Assembly (NCBI GenBank): GCA_902780935.1
Contig: CACZHP010000016.1
Location: 1-58,327, forward strand
DNA from: an uncultured Bacteroidia bacterium
GTDB lineage: Bacteria > Bacteroidota > Bacteroidia > Bacteroidales > UBA932
Direction of reading: 5' to 3'
DNA: 58,327 nucleotides
A program made the position numbers and the translations under genes. Below, piece after piece: positions 16,551 through 25,051 of the stretch. The notes beneath the pieces were generated by a model that worked only from the letters and a program-made list of their open reading frames with translations, had not been told where the DNA came from and searched no databases. Numbering within the stretch: position 1 is the first letter of the stretch; every line of letters starts with the position of its first letter.

Positions 16551-18956
16551 ATGAGTATAGATTTAGGAAATGACATGATGATACCTTCCGGAGCGGAGGT
16601 GAACATCATCCCTGTCATGCAGGGTGATGAACAGATAAAAGTGAACGAGTCGGATCTTCCGGACTCGCTGCCGATCCTCGCTTTGAGGAACGCCGTGCTG
16701 TTCCCAGGCATGGTCTATCCTGTCACGATCGGCCGGGACAAATCCATAGCCTTGGTCAAAGATGCCGAGAAAAGCTCTTCCTTCATCGGGGCGATCCCCC
16801 AGAACGACATCTCGGTCGAGGATCCCAGGGACAAGGATTTGTTCGAGTTCGGCACCGCGGCCAAGATCATGAAGATCCTGGAGATGCCTGACGGGACTGT
16901 CACCGCGATCCTCCATGGTGTCAAGAGGATACGCAAAGGCCGCATCCTCTCTTACGAGCCGTACATCACGGCGAATGTGACATATGTGGAGGATATCGTC
17001 CCGGAAAATGACAACAACACCAGGATGATCGCCGAGTCTCTCAAAGAGAAGGCGGCGGCCATCATCAAGTCGTCCTCATTCGCCCCCAGGGAGGCTGTCG
17101 GGGCCATGAAGTCGATAGACAACTTCCAGTTCCTTGTCAACTTCATCGCGACGACCGTGGAGGTGGAGAATTTCTCCGAGAAAGTCGAGCTGCTGAAGTA
17201 CGACGATGTCAAGGTCAGGGCGATGAAACTTCTCGCCGCCCTCGAGACCCAGACCCAGCTCCTTAAGATCAAGCAGGAGATCAACCAGAAGGTCAAGAGC
17301 GACATCGACCAGCAGCAGAGGGAGTATTACCTCAACAACCAGCTCAGGACCATCCAGGAGGAGCTCGGCATGGACGAGGAGGAGGAATTCGAGAAGTTCA
17401 GGGCAAGGGCCAAGGAGAAGAAATGGCCGGAGGCTGTGGCGGCCCAGTTCGAGAAAGAGCTCGCCAAGCTGGAGAAATACAACCCGTCCTCACCTGACTA
17501 CAGCATCCAGTACAATTACATAGAGTTCATGCTGGATCTCCCATGGGGCGAGATGTCCAAGGACAATCTCGACCTCAAGCATGCCCAGAAGGTCCTTGAC
17601 AATGACCATTACGGGCTTGAGACGGTCAAGGACAGGATCATAGAATATCTCGCCGTGCTCAAGTTGAAGGGCAACATGAAGTCCCCGATCCTTTGCCTCT
17701 ACGGCCCTCCCGGTGTCGGCAAGACCAGCCTCGGAAAGTCCGTCGCCAAGGCTCTCGGCAGGAAATATGTCAGGATAGCCCTGGGCGGCATGCACGACGA
17801 GGCTGAACTCAGGGGGCATCGCAAGACTTATGTCGGCGCCCTGCCCGGCAGGATCCTGAGCGGAATCCAGAAGGCCGGAACTTCGAACCCGGTAATAGTC
17901 CTGGACGAGATAGATAAGGTGGGTGCGGATTATAAGGGAGACCCTTCTTCAGCTCTTTTGGAAGTACTTGATCCTGAGCAGAATGTGGCCTTCCACGACA
18001 ATTATCTCGACATCGATTACGATCTCTCCAACGTGCTCTTCATCACTACGGCCAACACTGTCTCGACAGTCCAGTCGGCCCTTCTGGACAGGATGGAGCT
18101 GATCAATGTCACAGGTTATCTCGCCGAGGAGAAGATGGAGATCGCCAAGAAGTACCTCGTTCCCAAGCAACTTCAGGAACATGGCATCCCCAAGAAATCC
18201 CTCCGTATCGACAAGTCCGCCCTCGCGGCCATTATTGACGAATATACCCATGAGTCCGGTGTCCGCGGGCTTGAGAAGCAGATCGCCAAGATCGCCAGGG
18301 TCACGGCTAAGAAGATCGCCCTGGAGCAGGATTGGCCGTCCGTGATCAAGAAAGAGCACCTTAAGGAATACCTCGGGCTCCCGACCAATATGCATGACCT
18401 GCAGAAAGGCAATGAGGCCCCTGGAGTGGTGACTGGTCTCGCCTGGACCCAGATGGGAGGGGAGATCCTCTTCGTGGAGAGCTCCGTCAGCGCCGGAAAG
18501 GGCAATATGACTATGACCGGAAACCTCGGAGACGTGATGAAAGAGTCGGCCACGATCGCTTATCAATACATAAAAGCTCATCCTGAGCTTGCCAGGATGA
18601 CCTCTGAAGAATTCGCCGCCAAAGACATCCATGTCCATGTGCCGGAAGGGGCTGTTCCGAAAGACGGGCCTTCCGCCGGAATCACCATGGTCAGCTCGAT
18701 GGTTTCCGCCCTTCGGGGCGAGAAGGTCAAGTCCGGGATCGCCATGACAGGCGAGATGACCCTGAGGGGAAGGGTGCTTCCTGTAGGTGGCATAAAAGAG
18801 AAGATCCTTGCCGCTAAGCGGGCCGGAGTCCATGAGATAGTGATTTCCGAGGACAACCGCAAGGATGTCGAGGACATCAAACCAGTCTATGTCGAAGGCT
18901 TGTCTTTCCATTATGTAAAGACAATCGACGACGTGATAGAGGAAATCTTCGATTAA
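16551..18956 (+). CDS. lon: ATP-dependent protease La (Lon)
   Basis: An 801-aa hexameric ATP-dependent protease that degrades damaged and regulatory proteins in the cytoplasm. N-terminal LON substrate-binding domain from about residue 40 (LPILALRNAVLFPGMVYPV), coiled-coil middle (KVKSDIDQQQREYYLNNQLRTIQEELG is diagnostic), AAA+ with Walker A GPPGVGKTS (about 385-393) and Walker B VIVLDEIDK, and a C-terminal S16 protease domain with Ser in PKDGPSAG (about 708) and the dyad Lys in VGGIKEK (about 750). A 7-bp hairpin (CTGCCAT-A-ATGGCAG, 16508-16522) precedes the start. ATG 16551 is preferred to the out-of-frame ATG at 16543; no clear ribosome site is present. Confidence 0.97.
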   Translation: MSIDLGNDMMIPSGAEVNIIPVMQGDEQIKVNESDLPDSLPILALRNAVLFPGMVYPVTIGRDKSIALVKDAEKSSSFIGAIPQNDISVEDPRDKDLFEFGTAAKIMKILEMPDGTVTAILHGVKRIRKGRILSYEPYITANVTYVEDIVPENDNNTRMIAESLKEKAAAIIKSSSFAPREAVGAMKSIDNFQFLVNFIATTVEVENFSEKVELLKYDDVKVRAMKLLAALETQTQLLKIKQEINQKVKSDIDQQQREYYLNNQLRTIQEELGMDEEEEFEKFRARAKEKKWPEAVAAQFEKELAKLEKYNPSSPDYSIQYNYIEFMLDLPWGEMSKDNLDLKHAQKVLDNDHYGLETVKDRIIEYLAVLKLKGNMKSPILCLYGPPGVGKTSLGKSVAKALGRKYVRIALGGMHDEAELRGHRKTYVGALPGRILSGIQKAGTSNPVIVLDEIDKVGADYKGDPSSALLEVLDPEQNVAFHDNYLDIDYDLSNVLFITTANTVSTVQSALLDRMELINVTGYLAEEKMEIAKKYLVPKQLQEHGIPKKSLRIDKSALAAIIDEYTHESGVRGLEKQIAKIARVTAKKIALEQDWPSVIKKEHLKEYLGLPTNMHDLQKGNEAPGVVTGLAWTQMGGEILFVESSVSAGKGNMTMTGNLGDVMKESATIAYQYIKAHPELARMTSEEFAAKDIHVHVPEGAVPKDGPSAGITMVSSMVSALRGEKVKSGIAMTGEMTLRGRVLPVGGIKEKILAAKRAGVHEIVISEDNRKDVEDIKPVYVEGLSFHYVKTIDDVIEEIFD

Positions 18957-18961
18957 TTCGC

Positions 18962-18969
18962 TATATTTC
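18962..18969 (+). promoter_or_regulatory. -7-like box TATATTTC before ung
   Basis: TATATTTC differs from TAnnTTTG at the last base. It ends 5 nt before the ung ATG, so a transcript from it would be nearly leaderless. No TTTG at the expected distance. Confidence 0.35.
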
Positions 18970-18974
18970 GGGTC

Positions 18975-19643
18975 ATGGACGTGAAGATTGAGAAAAGTTG
19001 GAAAGAAGCTCTCGCACCTGAGTTCGAGAAGCCTTATTTCGCCGCCCTGGCCCGGAAGCTCCACAGGGAGAAGGCGGAGGGAAGGGTCATTTTCCCTCCC
19101 GGCCCGGAGATATTCAAGGCTTTCGAGCTCACCCCTGTCCAGGACGTGAAAGTGGTTATTCTTGGCCAGGATCCCTATCATGGTTACGGCCAGGCGATGG
19201 GCCTTTGTTTCTCAGTCCCAGACAACATGCCCGCGCCTCCTTCCCTGAAGAACATATTCAAGGAGATTGAGGACGACCTCGGGATCAGGATGAGCGGCAG
19301 GCCCAATCTCGAGGGATGGGCCCGGCAGGGGGTTCTACTCCTGAATGCCATCCTGACTGTCCGTTCAGGCGAGGCCGCCTCCCACAGCGGGATCGGCTGG
19401 CAGCAGTTCACCGACGCCGTTATCAGATATATCTCTGACAATCTTGAAGGCGTCGTTTTCCTCCTTTGGGGCAATTTCGCCCGCACCAAGAAGGAACTCA
19501 TCGACACCTCCCGGCATCATGTCCTCGAGGCTCCGCATCCTTCGCCCCTGGCCCGGGGCGCTTTCTTCGGCTGCCGCCATTTCTCCAAGACCAACGAGAT
19601 CCTTTTATCAGAAAACAAGACACCTATCAACTGGCAACTGTAA
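18975..19643 (+). CDS. ung: Uracil-DNA glycosylase (family 1)
   Basis: Removes uracil from DNA, starting base-excision repair. The 222-aa length is typical. The water-activating loop VVILGQDPYHGYGQAMGLCFSV (Asp at about 66), the PPSLKNIF proline-rich loop, LLLNAILTV (uracil-binding Asn) and HPSPLARGAFFGCRHFSKTN (catalytic His and minor-groove loop) are all intact. It follows lon by 18 nt but has a possible promoter of its own. The stop TAA overlaps the coaD start (TAATG), so the downstream gene is probably coupled. Confidence 0.97.
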   Translation: MDVKIEKSWKEALAPEFEKPYFAALARKLHREKAEGRVIFPPGPEIFKAFELTPVQDVKVVILGQDPYHGYGQAMGLCFSVPDNMPAPPSLKNIFKEIEDDLGIRMSGRPNLEGWARQGVLLLNAILTVRSGEAASHSGIGWQQFTDAVIRYISDNLEGVVFLLWGNFARTKKELIDTSRHHVLEAPHPSPLARGAFFGCRHFSKTNEILLSENKTPINWQL

Positions 19644-20110
19644 TGGGCAGAATCGCTTTATTTCCGGGATCTTTCGATCCATTCACCTCAGGTCACCTCA
19701 ATATCCTGACCAGGGCCCTGACAATCTTCGACGAGGTGGTCGTGGCGGTCGGTATCAACCAGGCCAAGAAAGGCTTTTTCACAATGGAGCAGCGTGAGGA
19801 CATAATAGCCCAGGCCACCAGGGGCCTATCCGGAGTCAGGGTCATGAGCTATGACGGCCTGACTGTGGATCTCTGCAAGGAATTGGGTATCAGGCATATA
19901 GTCAGGGGAGTGAGGAATATGACTGACTTCGACAATGAACAGGCCGTGGCGGATGCCAACCGTCACCTGTCCCCCGACATTGACACTATTATCATCCCTA
20001 CGGCGCAGGAATATTCCCACATCTCCTCATCCGCCGTTAGGGATCTCCTGAGCCATCACGGCGACCTTTCACAGTTTATTCCCGAGTGGGTGCGACTTCC
20101 CAAGGTCTGA
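19643..20110 (+). CDS. coaD: Pantetheine-phosphate adenylyltransferase
   Basis: Adenylyl-transfer step of coenzyme A synthesis: 4'-phosphopantetheine plus ATP gives dephospho-CoA. ATG 19643 overlaps the ung stop; the longer frame from 19466 lies inside ung. The 155-aa protein has the nucleotidyltransferase T/HxGH motif in FPGSFDPFTSGHLNIL, the substrate-binding IVRGVRNMTDFDNE, and the ISSSAVR motif (commonly ISSTLVR). Its stop overlaps the next start (TGATG), giving three coupled genes ung-coaD-thioredoxin-like protein. Confidence 0.96.
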   Translation: MGRIALFPGSFDPFTSGHLNILTRALTIFDEVVVAVGINQAKKGFFTMEQREDIIAQATRGLSGVRVMSYDGLTVDLCKELGIRHIVRGVRNMTDFDNEQAVADANRHLSPDIDTIIIPTAQEYSHISSSAVRDLLSHHGDLSQFIPEWVRLPKV

Positions 20111-21558
20111 TGAGAAAGTACGCGGCGATACTCCTTTCTCTCCTTATCTGTGGCCTTGAACTGGCCGCCCAGGTTGACACGGCCAAGGTCAGGGAACTGG
20201 ACTCCAGGCTTGAGCGCTATTTCTCCTTGCTGGAGGCTGAGCCTGTGGAGGTGAAAAAGGCTGAGTGTGACGCTTTGATTGAAGCCGCCTCAGACAAGGA
20301 TTTACGTCAAAGGATCGCTTTGAAAGCATACAACCACTACCTCAATTCCACCCTCATGGGAGATGAGGCGGTGGCTATTCATTTGACAGACAGGTGGTTC
20401 TCGGACGGGAAGATTCCTATGGGATCTGAAAAAGACCTCTTGGATGCCAAACTTTTCGCCGAGTTCAACCGCCAGTCCCTGATCGGTATGACCGCACCCG
20501 AAGTGCCCCTGGTGGATCCTTCCGGCGCCCACGTCACCTTCCCTGGTTCGGGCCGCTTCCAGGTCCTCTATTTCTACGACACCGACTGCGCCAAGTGCAA
20601 GTTGGAATCCCCGATGCTCCGCTCTCTTTTGGATGATAAGGATTACCCGGTCGATGTCTTTGCCGTGTATGTAGGCCGGGATGAGAACAAATGGACCCTA
20701 TGGATGAAGTCAACCTTCAAGGTGAAGGCCTCGTCTGTCCGTGTCACCCATCTCTGGGATCCTGACGACGAGTCTGACTATCAGATGAAGTATGGGGTGA
20801 CCTCCACCCCGAAGATGTTCCTGGTTGACCCGGATGGGGTCATCGTGGGCCGGAACCTGGATACGGATTCTCTTGAGAAACTCATGGATGCCAGCCTGGC
20901 CGCTCTGTTTTATGATTATGGCGGCGAGGAAGCCCTTACGTTTTTTGAGAAATTATTCTCTACTTATGGTTCCAAAGTCAGCCCGGAGAATGTCACGGAA
21001 ATAGCCTCGATGCTCGAGTCCAGGACTTTGGCAAGAGGCGATACCCTGTCTTTCAAGCACCTTGAGGGTGACCTGCTATATTATCTGGCAGGCAAGAGAG
21101 AAGAAGGCTTTAAAGAAGGAACATATTCATTTATAAAAGATTATATCCTGGCCAGACCTGACGTTTGGAACAACGCTGACGACAGTCTCAAGGTTGTCGG
21201 GCTGGCTTCCATGCTGGACGGGCTTCTGAGCAAGGCTCCTGTCGGGACCAGAATTCCCAAGACCGGTATCAAAGGATGGAACAAGACCAGACGCAAGGGA
21301 GGTCTATTCTTCTTCAGCACCACGGGGTGTCCAGTGTGTGCCGCTGAGCAGGAAGCAGCTGATTCCCTGCATCTTAAGTATCTTAAAGTTGACATGACCT
21401 CGCTTGAGAAAGAATCGCCGCGGACGGCTCGCAAGCTGCTGGATTTCTTCGATCTTTCCAGCCTTCCGCACATCATCCAGACCGGCAGGAGGGGAGTGAT
21501 AGAAAGACGTTATGTCAGCTTGGTCGAACATCTTTTATTTTTGGACGAAAAAGACTAA
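20110..21558 (+). CDS. Exported protein with two thioredoxin-like domains (DUF5106-like)
   Basis: A 482-aa protein starting at ATG 20110, which overlaps the coaD stop and begins a signal peptide (MRKYAAILLSLLICGLELAAQ). Residues about 25-130 are helical, like the DUF5106 part of Bacteroidota thioredoxin proteins. A TlpA-like domain follows (MTAPEVPLVDPSGAHVTF ... FYDTDCAKCKLESPM, CxxC = CAKC, with cis-Pro in VTSTPKMFLVD). Unusually, a second thioredoxin-like segment ends the protein: GGLFFFSTTGCPVCAAEQEA with CPVC and SLPHIIQTG. It probably acts in periplasmic thiol chemistry; substrates are unknown. Confidence 0.8.
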   Translation: MRKYAAILLSLLICGLELAAQVDTAKVRELDSRLERYFSLLEAEPVEVKKAECDALIEAASDKDLRQRIALKAYNHYLNSTLMGDEAVAIHLTDRWFSDGKIPMGSEKDLLDAKLFAEFNRQSLIGMTAPEVPLVDPSGAHVTFPGSGRFQVLYFYDTDCAKCKLESPMLRSLLDDKDYPVDVFAVYVGRDENKWTLWMKSTFKVKASSVRVTHLWDPDDESDYQMKYGVTSTPKMFLVDPDGVIVGRNLDTDSLEKLMDASLAALFYDYGGEEALTFFEKLFSTYGSKVSPENVTEIASMLESRTLARGDTLSFKHLEGDLLYYLAGKREEGFKEGTYSFIKDYILARPDVWNNADDSLKVVGLASMLDGLLSKAPVGTRIPKTGIKGWNKTRRKGGLFFFSTTGCPVCAAEQEAADSLHLKYLKVDMTSLEKESPRTARKLLDFFDLSSLPHIIQTGRRGVIERRYVSLVEHLLFLDEKD

Positions 21559-21563
21559 ATTTG
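21556..21563 (+). promoter_or_regulatory. -7 box TAAATTTG before the aldolase gene
   Basis: TAAATTTG fits TAnnTTTG exactly and overlaps the stop codon (TAA, 21556-21558) of the upstream gene. It would give a leader of about 55 nt before the ATG at 21625. No TTTG at 19-20 nt upstream. Confidence 0.45.
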
Positions 21564-21624
21564 CACGGCTTTTGAAGCCAGGCAGACGGATTTGACAAAT
21601 TCTTAAAGTTTTATTTATACGATT

Positions 21625-22626
21625 ATGGTTTCTTACAAAGATCTTGGCCTTGTGAACACCAGAGAGATGTTCGCTAAGGCTGTCGCTGGCGGTTACGCCA
21701 TCCCCGCTTTCAATTTCAACAACATGGAGCAACTCCAGGCCATCATCCAGGCCGCAGCCGAGACAAAGTCTCCTGTCATCCTCCAGGTTTCCAGCGGAGC
21801 GCGTAAATACGCCAACCAGACCCTCCTCCGTTACATGGCCGAGGGTGCTGTCGAGTATGCCAAGGAGCTTGGCTGGGAGCATCCCCAGATCTGCCTCCAC
21901 CTCGATCACGGCAACTCTTTCGAGCTCTGCAAGAGCTGCGTTGACATGGGCTTCTCTTCTGTCATGATTGACGCTTCCTCTCTTCCTTACGAGGAGAATA
22001 TCGCCCTGACAAAGCAGGTTGTCGACTATGCTCACAAATATGATGTGACCGTCGAGGCTGAGCTTGGTGTCCTGGCTGGTGTCGAGGATGAGGTCTCCGC
22101 TGAGGAGTCTCACTACACCCGTCCTGAGGAGGTTATCGATTTCGCCACCCGCAGCGGCTGCGACTCCCTGGCCATCTCCATCGGAACTTCCCACGGAGCT
22201 TACAAGTTCAAGCCCGAGCAGTGCAAGAGGGATCCCGAGACCGGTCGTCTGGTTCCCCCGCCCCTCGCTTTCAACGTCCTTCACGAGATTGAGAAGAAGC
22301 TTCCCGGCTTCCCGATTGTTCTCCACGGCTCTTCCTCGGTGCCCCAGGAGTATGTCGATATCATCAACGCCCATGGCGGCAAACTTCCTGACGCTGTCGG
22401 TATCCCCGAGGAGCAGCTCAGAGAGGCCAGCAAGAGCGCCGTTTGCAAGATCAACATCGACTCTGACAGCCGTCTGGCTATGACAGCCGCTATCCGCAAG
22501 GTCTTCGATGAGAAGCCCGGTGAGTTCGATCCCAGGAAGTACTTGGGCCCTGCCCGCGACGAGATGAAGAAGCTTTACATGCACAAGATCATCAACGTCC
22601 TCGGTTCCGACGGCAAAGCCGAATAG
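21625..22626 (+). CDS. fba: Class II fructose-bisphosphate aldolase
   Basis: Zinc-dependent cleavage of fructose 1,6-bisphosphate to glyceraldehyde 3-phosphate and dihydroxyacetone phosphate, or the reverse. The 333 residues show AIPAFNFNNMEQLQAIIQAA, ICLHLDHGNSFELC (zinc and catalytic His/Asp), VEAELGVLAG with its acidic metal-loop VEDEVSAEES, IGTSHGAYKF (zinc His) and VLHGSSSVP (zinc His). C/T-rich, strongly biased codon usage marks a highly expressed gene. It is followed by a dispersed repeat and faces a convergent hydrolase gene. Confidence 0.96.
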   Translation: MVSYKDLGLVNTREMFAKAVAGGYAIPAFNFNNMEQLQAIIQAAAETKSPVILQVSSGARKYANQTLLRYMAEGAVEYAKELGWEHPQICLHLDHGNSFELCKSCVDMGFSSVMIDASSLPYEENIALTKQVVDYAHKYDVTVEAELGVLAGVEDEVSAEESHYTRPEEVIDFATRSGCDSLAISIGTSHGAYKFKPEQCKRDPETGRLVPPPLAFNVLHEIEKKLPGFPIVLHGSSSVPQEYVDIINAHGGKLPDAVGIPEEQLREASKSAVCKINIDSDSRLAMTAAIRKVFDEKPGEFDPRKYLGPARDEMKKLYMHKIINVLGSDGKAE

Positions 22627-22632
22627 TCACCT

Positions 22633-22658
22633 GTCATCCTGAGCGAAGCGAAGGATCT
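22633..22658 (+). repeat. Dispersed GTCATCCTGAGCGAAGCGAA repeat, copy 2
   Basis: The best-conserved copy of the short palindrome-like repeat (arms ATCCT/AGGAT around GAGCGAAGCGA). It fills the 33-nt gap between the convergent aldolase and hydrolase genes. Confidence 0.75.
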
Positions 22659-22659
22659 C

Positions 22660-23616
22660 CTATAGCGTCCGGGCTTTTTCAAGAAAGGCCCGGACGCGTG
22701 CTGTATATTCTTCAGGATGGTCTTTATAGGCCATGGCGTGCTCCGAGCCGGGCGCTATCCATATCTCCTTATAGCCCTTGGTCTTGGCCTCGTAGTTCTT
22801 ATAGACATGGGCCGTGGGAACGAAGTCGTCTTTGTCCCCGTGGATGAACAGGACCGGACGCTCGCACTTCGCCAGCTGGTTCACTGACGACGCCTCCTTG
22901 AAGTCCCAGCCGTAGCGCTTCCGGCAGACGATGTTGGCGCTTGTGAGTACCGGGAAGGGGGGCAGGTGGAACATGTCCTTGAGGTTATGGGCGAACTGGT
23001 CCCAGACGGAGGAGTAGCCGCAGTCATCGACAAAGGCCCGGATATATTCCGGAAGATCGTCGTCGCCGCTGAGCATCATCGTGGTGGCTCCGCCCATCGA
23101 GACTCCATGGACCACCATGAAATCGTCACCCCAGATGTCGTGAGCCATTGCGGCGAACCTCTTGACATCCAGACGGTCAAACCATCCCATCTGGACGGCT
23201 CGTCCTTCCGAGAGGCCATGATAGTGGAGATCCGGTACCATGACGTTATAGTTGAGGTCGTCCCTGTACATCCTGACTAGGTTCAGGAAGCAGATGTGGT
23301 TGTCCGTATAACCATGCACGACGATGGCCGTCCCTTGGGCGTTGGACGGATCCGCCGCGGAGGCATAGACCCCGTGGAGCTTGTAACCGTTCTCGCCTAT
23401 GAGGGATGTGTCCTTGAAAGTCCCTTTCTCATGAAGGCTGTCGTACCAGGACAATATGCCCGGATAACGGGACTCGGTCTTGGCCCTGTCGCCTTCGATG
23501 TCGTTGCCGTGCTCCTCGGGAAGGAGGGCGAAGTTGCACATGTATTTACCTGCCAGACAGCCGTTCAAGGTCAAGGCGGAGAAAAGAATGATGAATAAAA
23601 TCAGCGTTTTTCTCAT
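22660..23616 (-). CDS. Lipoprotein alpha/beta hydrolase
   Basis: A 318-aa enzyme starting at ATG 23616, which opens a lipoprotein signal (MRKTLILFIILFSALTLNGC); another in-frame ATG lies 8 codons upstream. Serine-hydrolase features: oxyanion HGYTDN in AIVVHGYTDN, nucleophile elbow GVSMGG, and the late Asp/His in IHGDKDDFVP and GSEHAMAY. It resembles the cell-envelope hydrolases related to BAAT/DUF1100-type esterases; the substrate is unknown. Its last codons contain a perfect 10-bp inverted repeat (22665-22697), which on the opposite strand could end aldolase transcription. Confidence 0.85.
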   Translation of the reverse strand: MRKTLILFIILFSALTLNGCLAGKYMCNFALLPEEHGNDIEGDRAKTESRYPGILSWYDSLHEKGTFKDTSLIGENGYKLHGVYASAADPSNAQGTAIVVHGYTDNHICFLNLVRMYRDDLNYNVMVPDLHYHGLSEGRAVQMGWFDRLDVKRFAAMAHDIWGDDFMVVHGVSMGGATTMMLSGDDDLPEYIRAFVDDCGYSSVWDQFAHNLKDMFHLPPFPVLTSANIVCRKRYGWDFKEASSVNQLAKCERPVLFIHGDKDDFVPTAHVYKNYEAKTKGYKEIWIAPGSEHAMAYKDHPEEYTARVRAFLEKARTL

Positions 23617-23649
23617 GTTTACTATTATAAACCGTTTCAAAAATCGTCA

Positions 23650-23657
23650 CAAAAATA
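23650..23657 (-). promoter_or_regulatory. -7 box TATTTTTG for the lipoprotein hydrolase
   Basis: Minus-strand TATTTTTG (CAAAAATA on plus) lies 33 nt upstream of the ATG at 23616 and fits TAnnTTTG. No good -33 element seen. Confidence 0.4.
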
Positions 23658-23723
23658 GAGATATTATTCTGATTTTTTTATATTCGCGTAAGAAACTATT
23701 CATTAATCCAATACAAATCTATC

Positions 23724-24977
23724 ATGGCAGTTCAAGTAACAACCAAGACGTCCTACGGCCAAAGGCTCGGTAGCTCGTTCAGGGGCATTGGCTCCGGTTT
23801 CCTTCTCTTGATTGTCGGTACCGTCCTTCTTTGGTGGAATGAGGGACGCGCCGTCAAGACCGCCAGAATGCTCAACAGAGCGGAGAAAGTGGCGGTCGAG
23901 ATGCCCGACATCAATTCCGTAAATCCCGAATTTGACGGCAAGCTTGTCCATGCCACCGGAAAGGTGGCGACCAGTGACGTGCTGATAGACAATCTTTTCG
24001 GCATCCAGGAAAATGCCATCAAGCTGGACCGTGATGTCGAGTATTACCAGGTTCAGGAGACTTCCTCCTCCACGACCAAGGAGAAATTGGGTGGCGGGAC
24101 CGAGACGGTTACCACATACGACTACAAGAATGGCTGGAGCAGTACCAGGATAAATTCCTCCGAATTCAAGGATGAGAAGTACAGGGGCGTGAATATCGTC
24201 CTGAGCGATGTCGAAGACCAGGCTTGGGTGGCCGAGAATGTCACTTTCGGAGCGTACCGCCTCCCTTCCGAGCTCATCAGGTCCATCAGCGGAGACAAAC
24301 CTGTCGAGCTGTCCTTGAGCGAGGACGTGGTCAAGAGCATGAATAAGGTAGCCGCTACCGTCAAGAAGGACACAGCCGTCCTGCTGGCACAGGCCGCCCT
24401 GAAAGACTATAAATATGTCCATGTCAACAACAATGTCGTTTACATCGGAGCGGATCCCATGAATCCTCAGATCGGCGATGTGAGGATCACCTTCACCAAG
24501 GTTCTTCCTGGTGATGTCTCCGTGCTGGCCAAGGTCGCCGGTGACACGTTCACGAAGCACACAGACAAGAACGGCAAGTCCCTCGAGACCCTCAGCATGG
24601 GCATAAAGGGCATGGACGAGATGTTCTCCTCCGAGCGCTCCACCAACAAGATGTGGACATGGCTGCTCCGCATCCTCGGATTCTTCCTTGTGGCCGGAGG
24701 ACTTAAGGGAATATTCCAGATCGTCATCACGATCCTTAAGGTCATCCCGTTTATCGCCAATATCGTGAACCTTGCCACGAATATCGTCCTGAATGTCGTC
24801 GCATTCGCCTGGACGGTCATCGTGATCGCGCTCGCCTGGGTCTACTACAGGCCGGTACTGGGCATCCTGCTACTTGCTGTCGCGATTGGAGCGCTGATCT
24901 TCTTCGCCGGCAAGGGCAAGGACAAAGGCCCCCAGGAGCCTCAGGCTCCTGAAACACCGGCTCCGGCAGCCGAGTAA
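23724..24977 (+). CDS. TMEM43-family membrane protein
   Basis: A 417-aa protein of the TMEM43 (DUF1625) family, named after the animal inner-nuclear-membrane protein; the bacterial role is unknown. The hallmark is the N-terminal membrane segment with GIGSGFLLLIVGTVLLWWNEGRAVKTA (residues ~20-47), then the extracytoplasmic domain (FDGKLVHATGKV ... DVEYYQVQE), and a C-terminal cluster of three or four membrane segments (about 310-405: LLRILGFFLVAGGLKGIFQIV ..., AFAWTVIVIALAWVYYRPVLGILLLA). A proline-rich tail ends it. A strong terminator follows 25 nt after the stop. Confidence 0.9.
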   Translation: MAVQVTTKTSYGQRLGSSFRGIGSGFLLLIVGTVLLWWNEGRAVKTARMLNRAEKVAVEMPDINSVNPEFDGKLVHATGKVATSDVLIDNLFGIQENAIKLDRDVEYYQVQETSSSTTKEKLGGGTETVTTYDYKNGWSSTRINSSEFKDEKYRGVNIVLSDVEDQAWVAENVTFGAYRLPSELIRSISGDKPVELSLSEDVVKSMNKVAATVKKDTAVLLAQAALKDYKYVHVNNNVVYIGADPMNPQIGDVRITFTKVLPGDVSVLAKVAGDTFTKHTDKNGKSLETLSMGIKGMDEMFSSERSTNKMWTWLLRILGFFLVAGGLKGIFQIVITILKVIPFIANIVNLATNIVLNVVAFAWTVIVIALAWVYYRPVLGILLLAVAIGALIFFAGKGKDKGPQEPQAPETPAPAAE

Positions 24978-24994
24978 GTTTGGCTCGATAACAG

Positions 24995-25025
24995 TTTGAA
25001 TATCTCCGGCGAAGTGGTATCTTTG
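24995..25025 (+). promoter_or_regulatory. Consensus promoter for the propeller lipoprotein gene
   Basis: TTTG (24995-24998) and TATCTTTG (25018-25025) are separated by exactly 19 nt. The -7 box sits inside the terminator hairpin of the preceding gene. Predicted start of transcription is about 20 nt before the ATG at 25052. Confidence 0.65.
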
Positions 25026-25038
25026 CCGGAGATTTTTT
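25002..25038 (+). terminator. Intrinsic terminator of the TMEM43 gene
   Basis: ATCTCCGGCGAAG (25002-25014) pairs with CTTTGCCGGAGAT (25021-25033), 13 bp with one G-U, loop 6, followed by TTTTT. It overlaps the promoter of the next gene. Confidence 0.8.
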
Positions 25039-25051
25039 AGCTCTTTAAAAT

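Noticed and set aside
17949-19181. 410-residue minus-strand reading frame across lon and ung
   Set aside because: Antisense to two well-supported genes; a shadow caused by the biased, GC-rich third positions.
24978-25051. Cobalamin riboswitch upstream of the propeller lipoprotein
   Set aside because: Only 74 nt are available and they are filled by the terminator and promoter; no B12-box-like sequence was seen.
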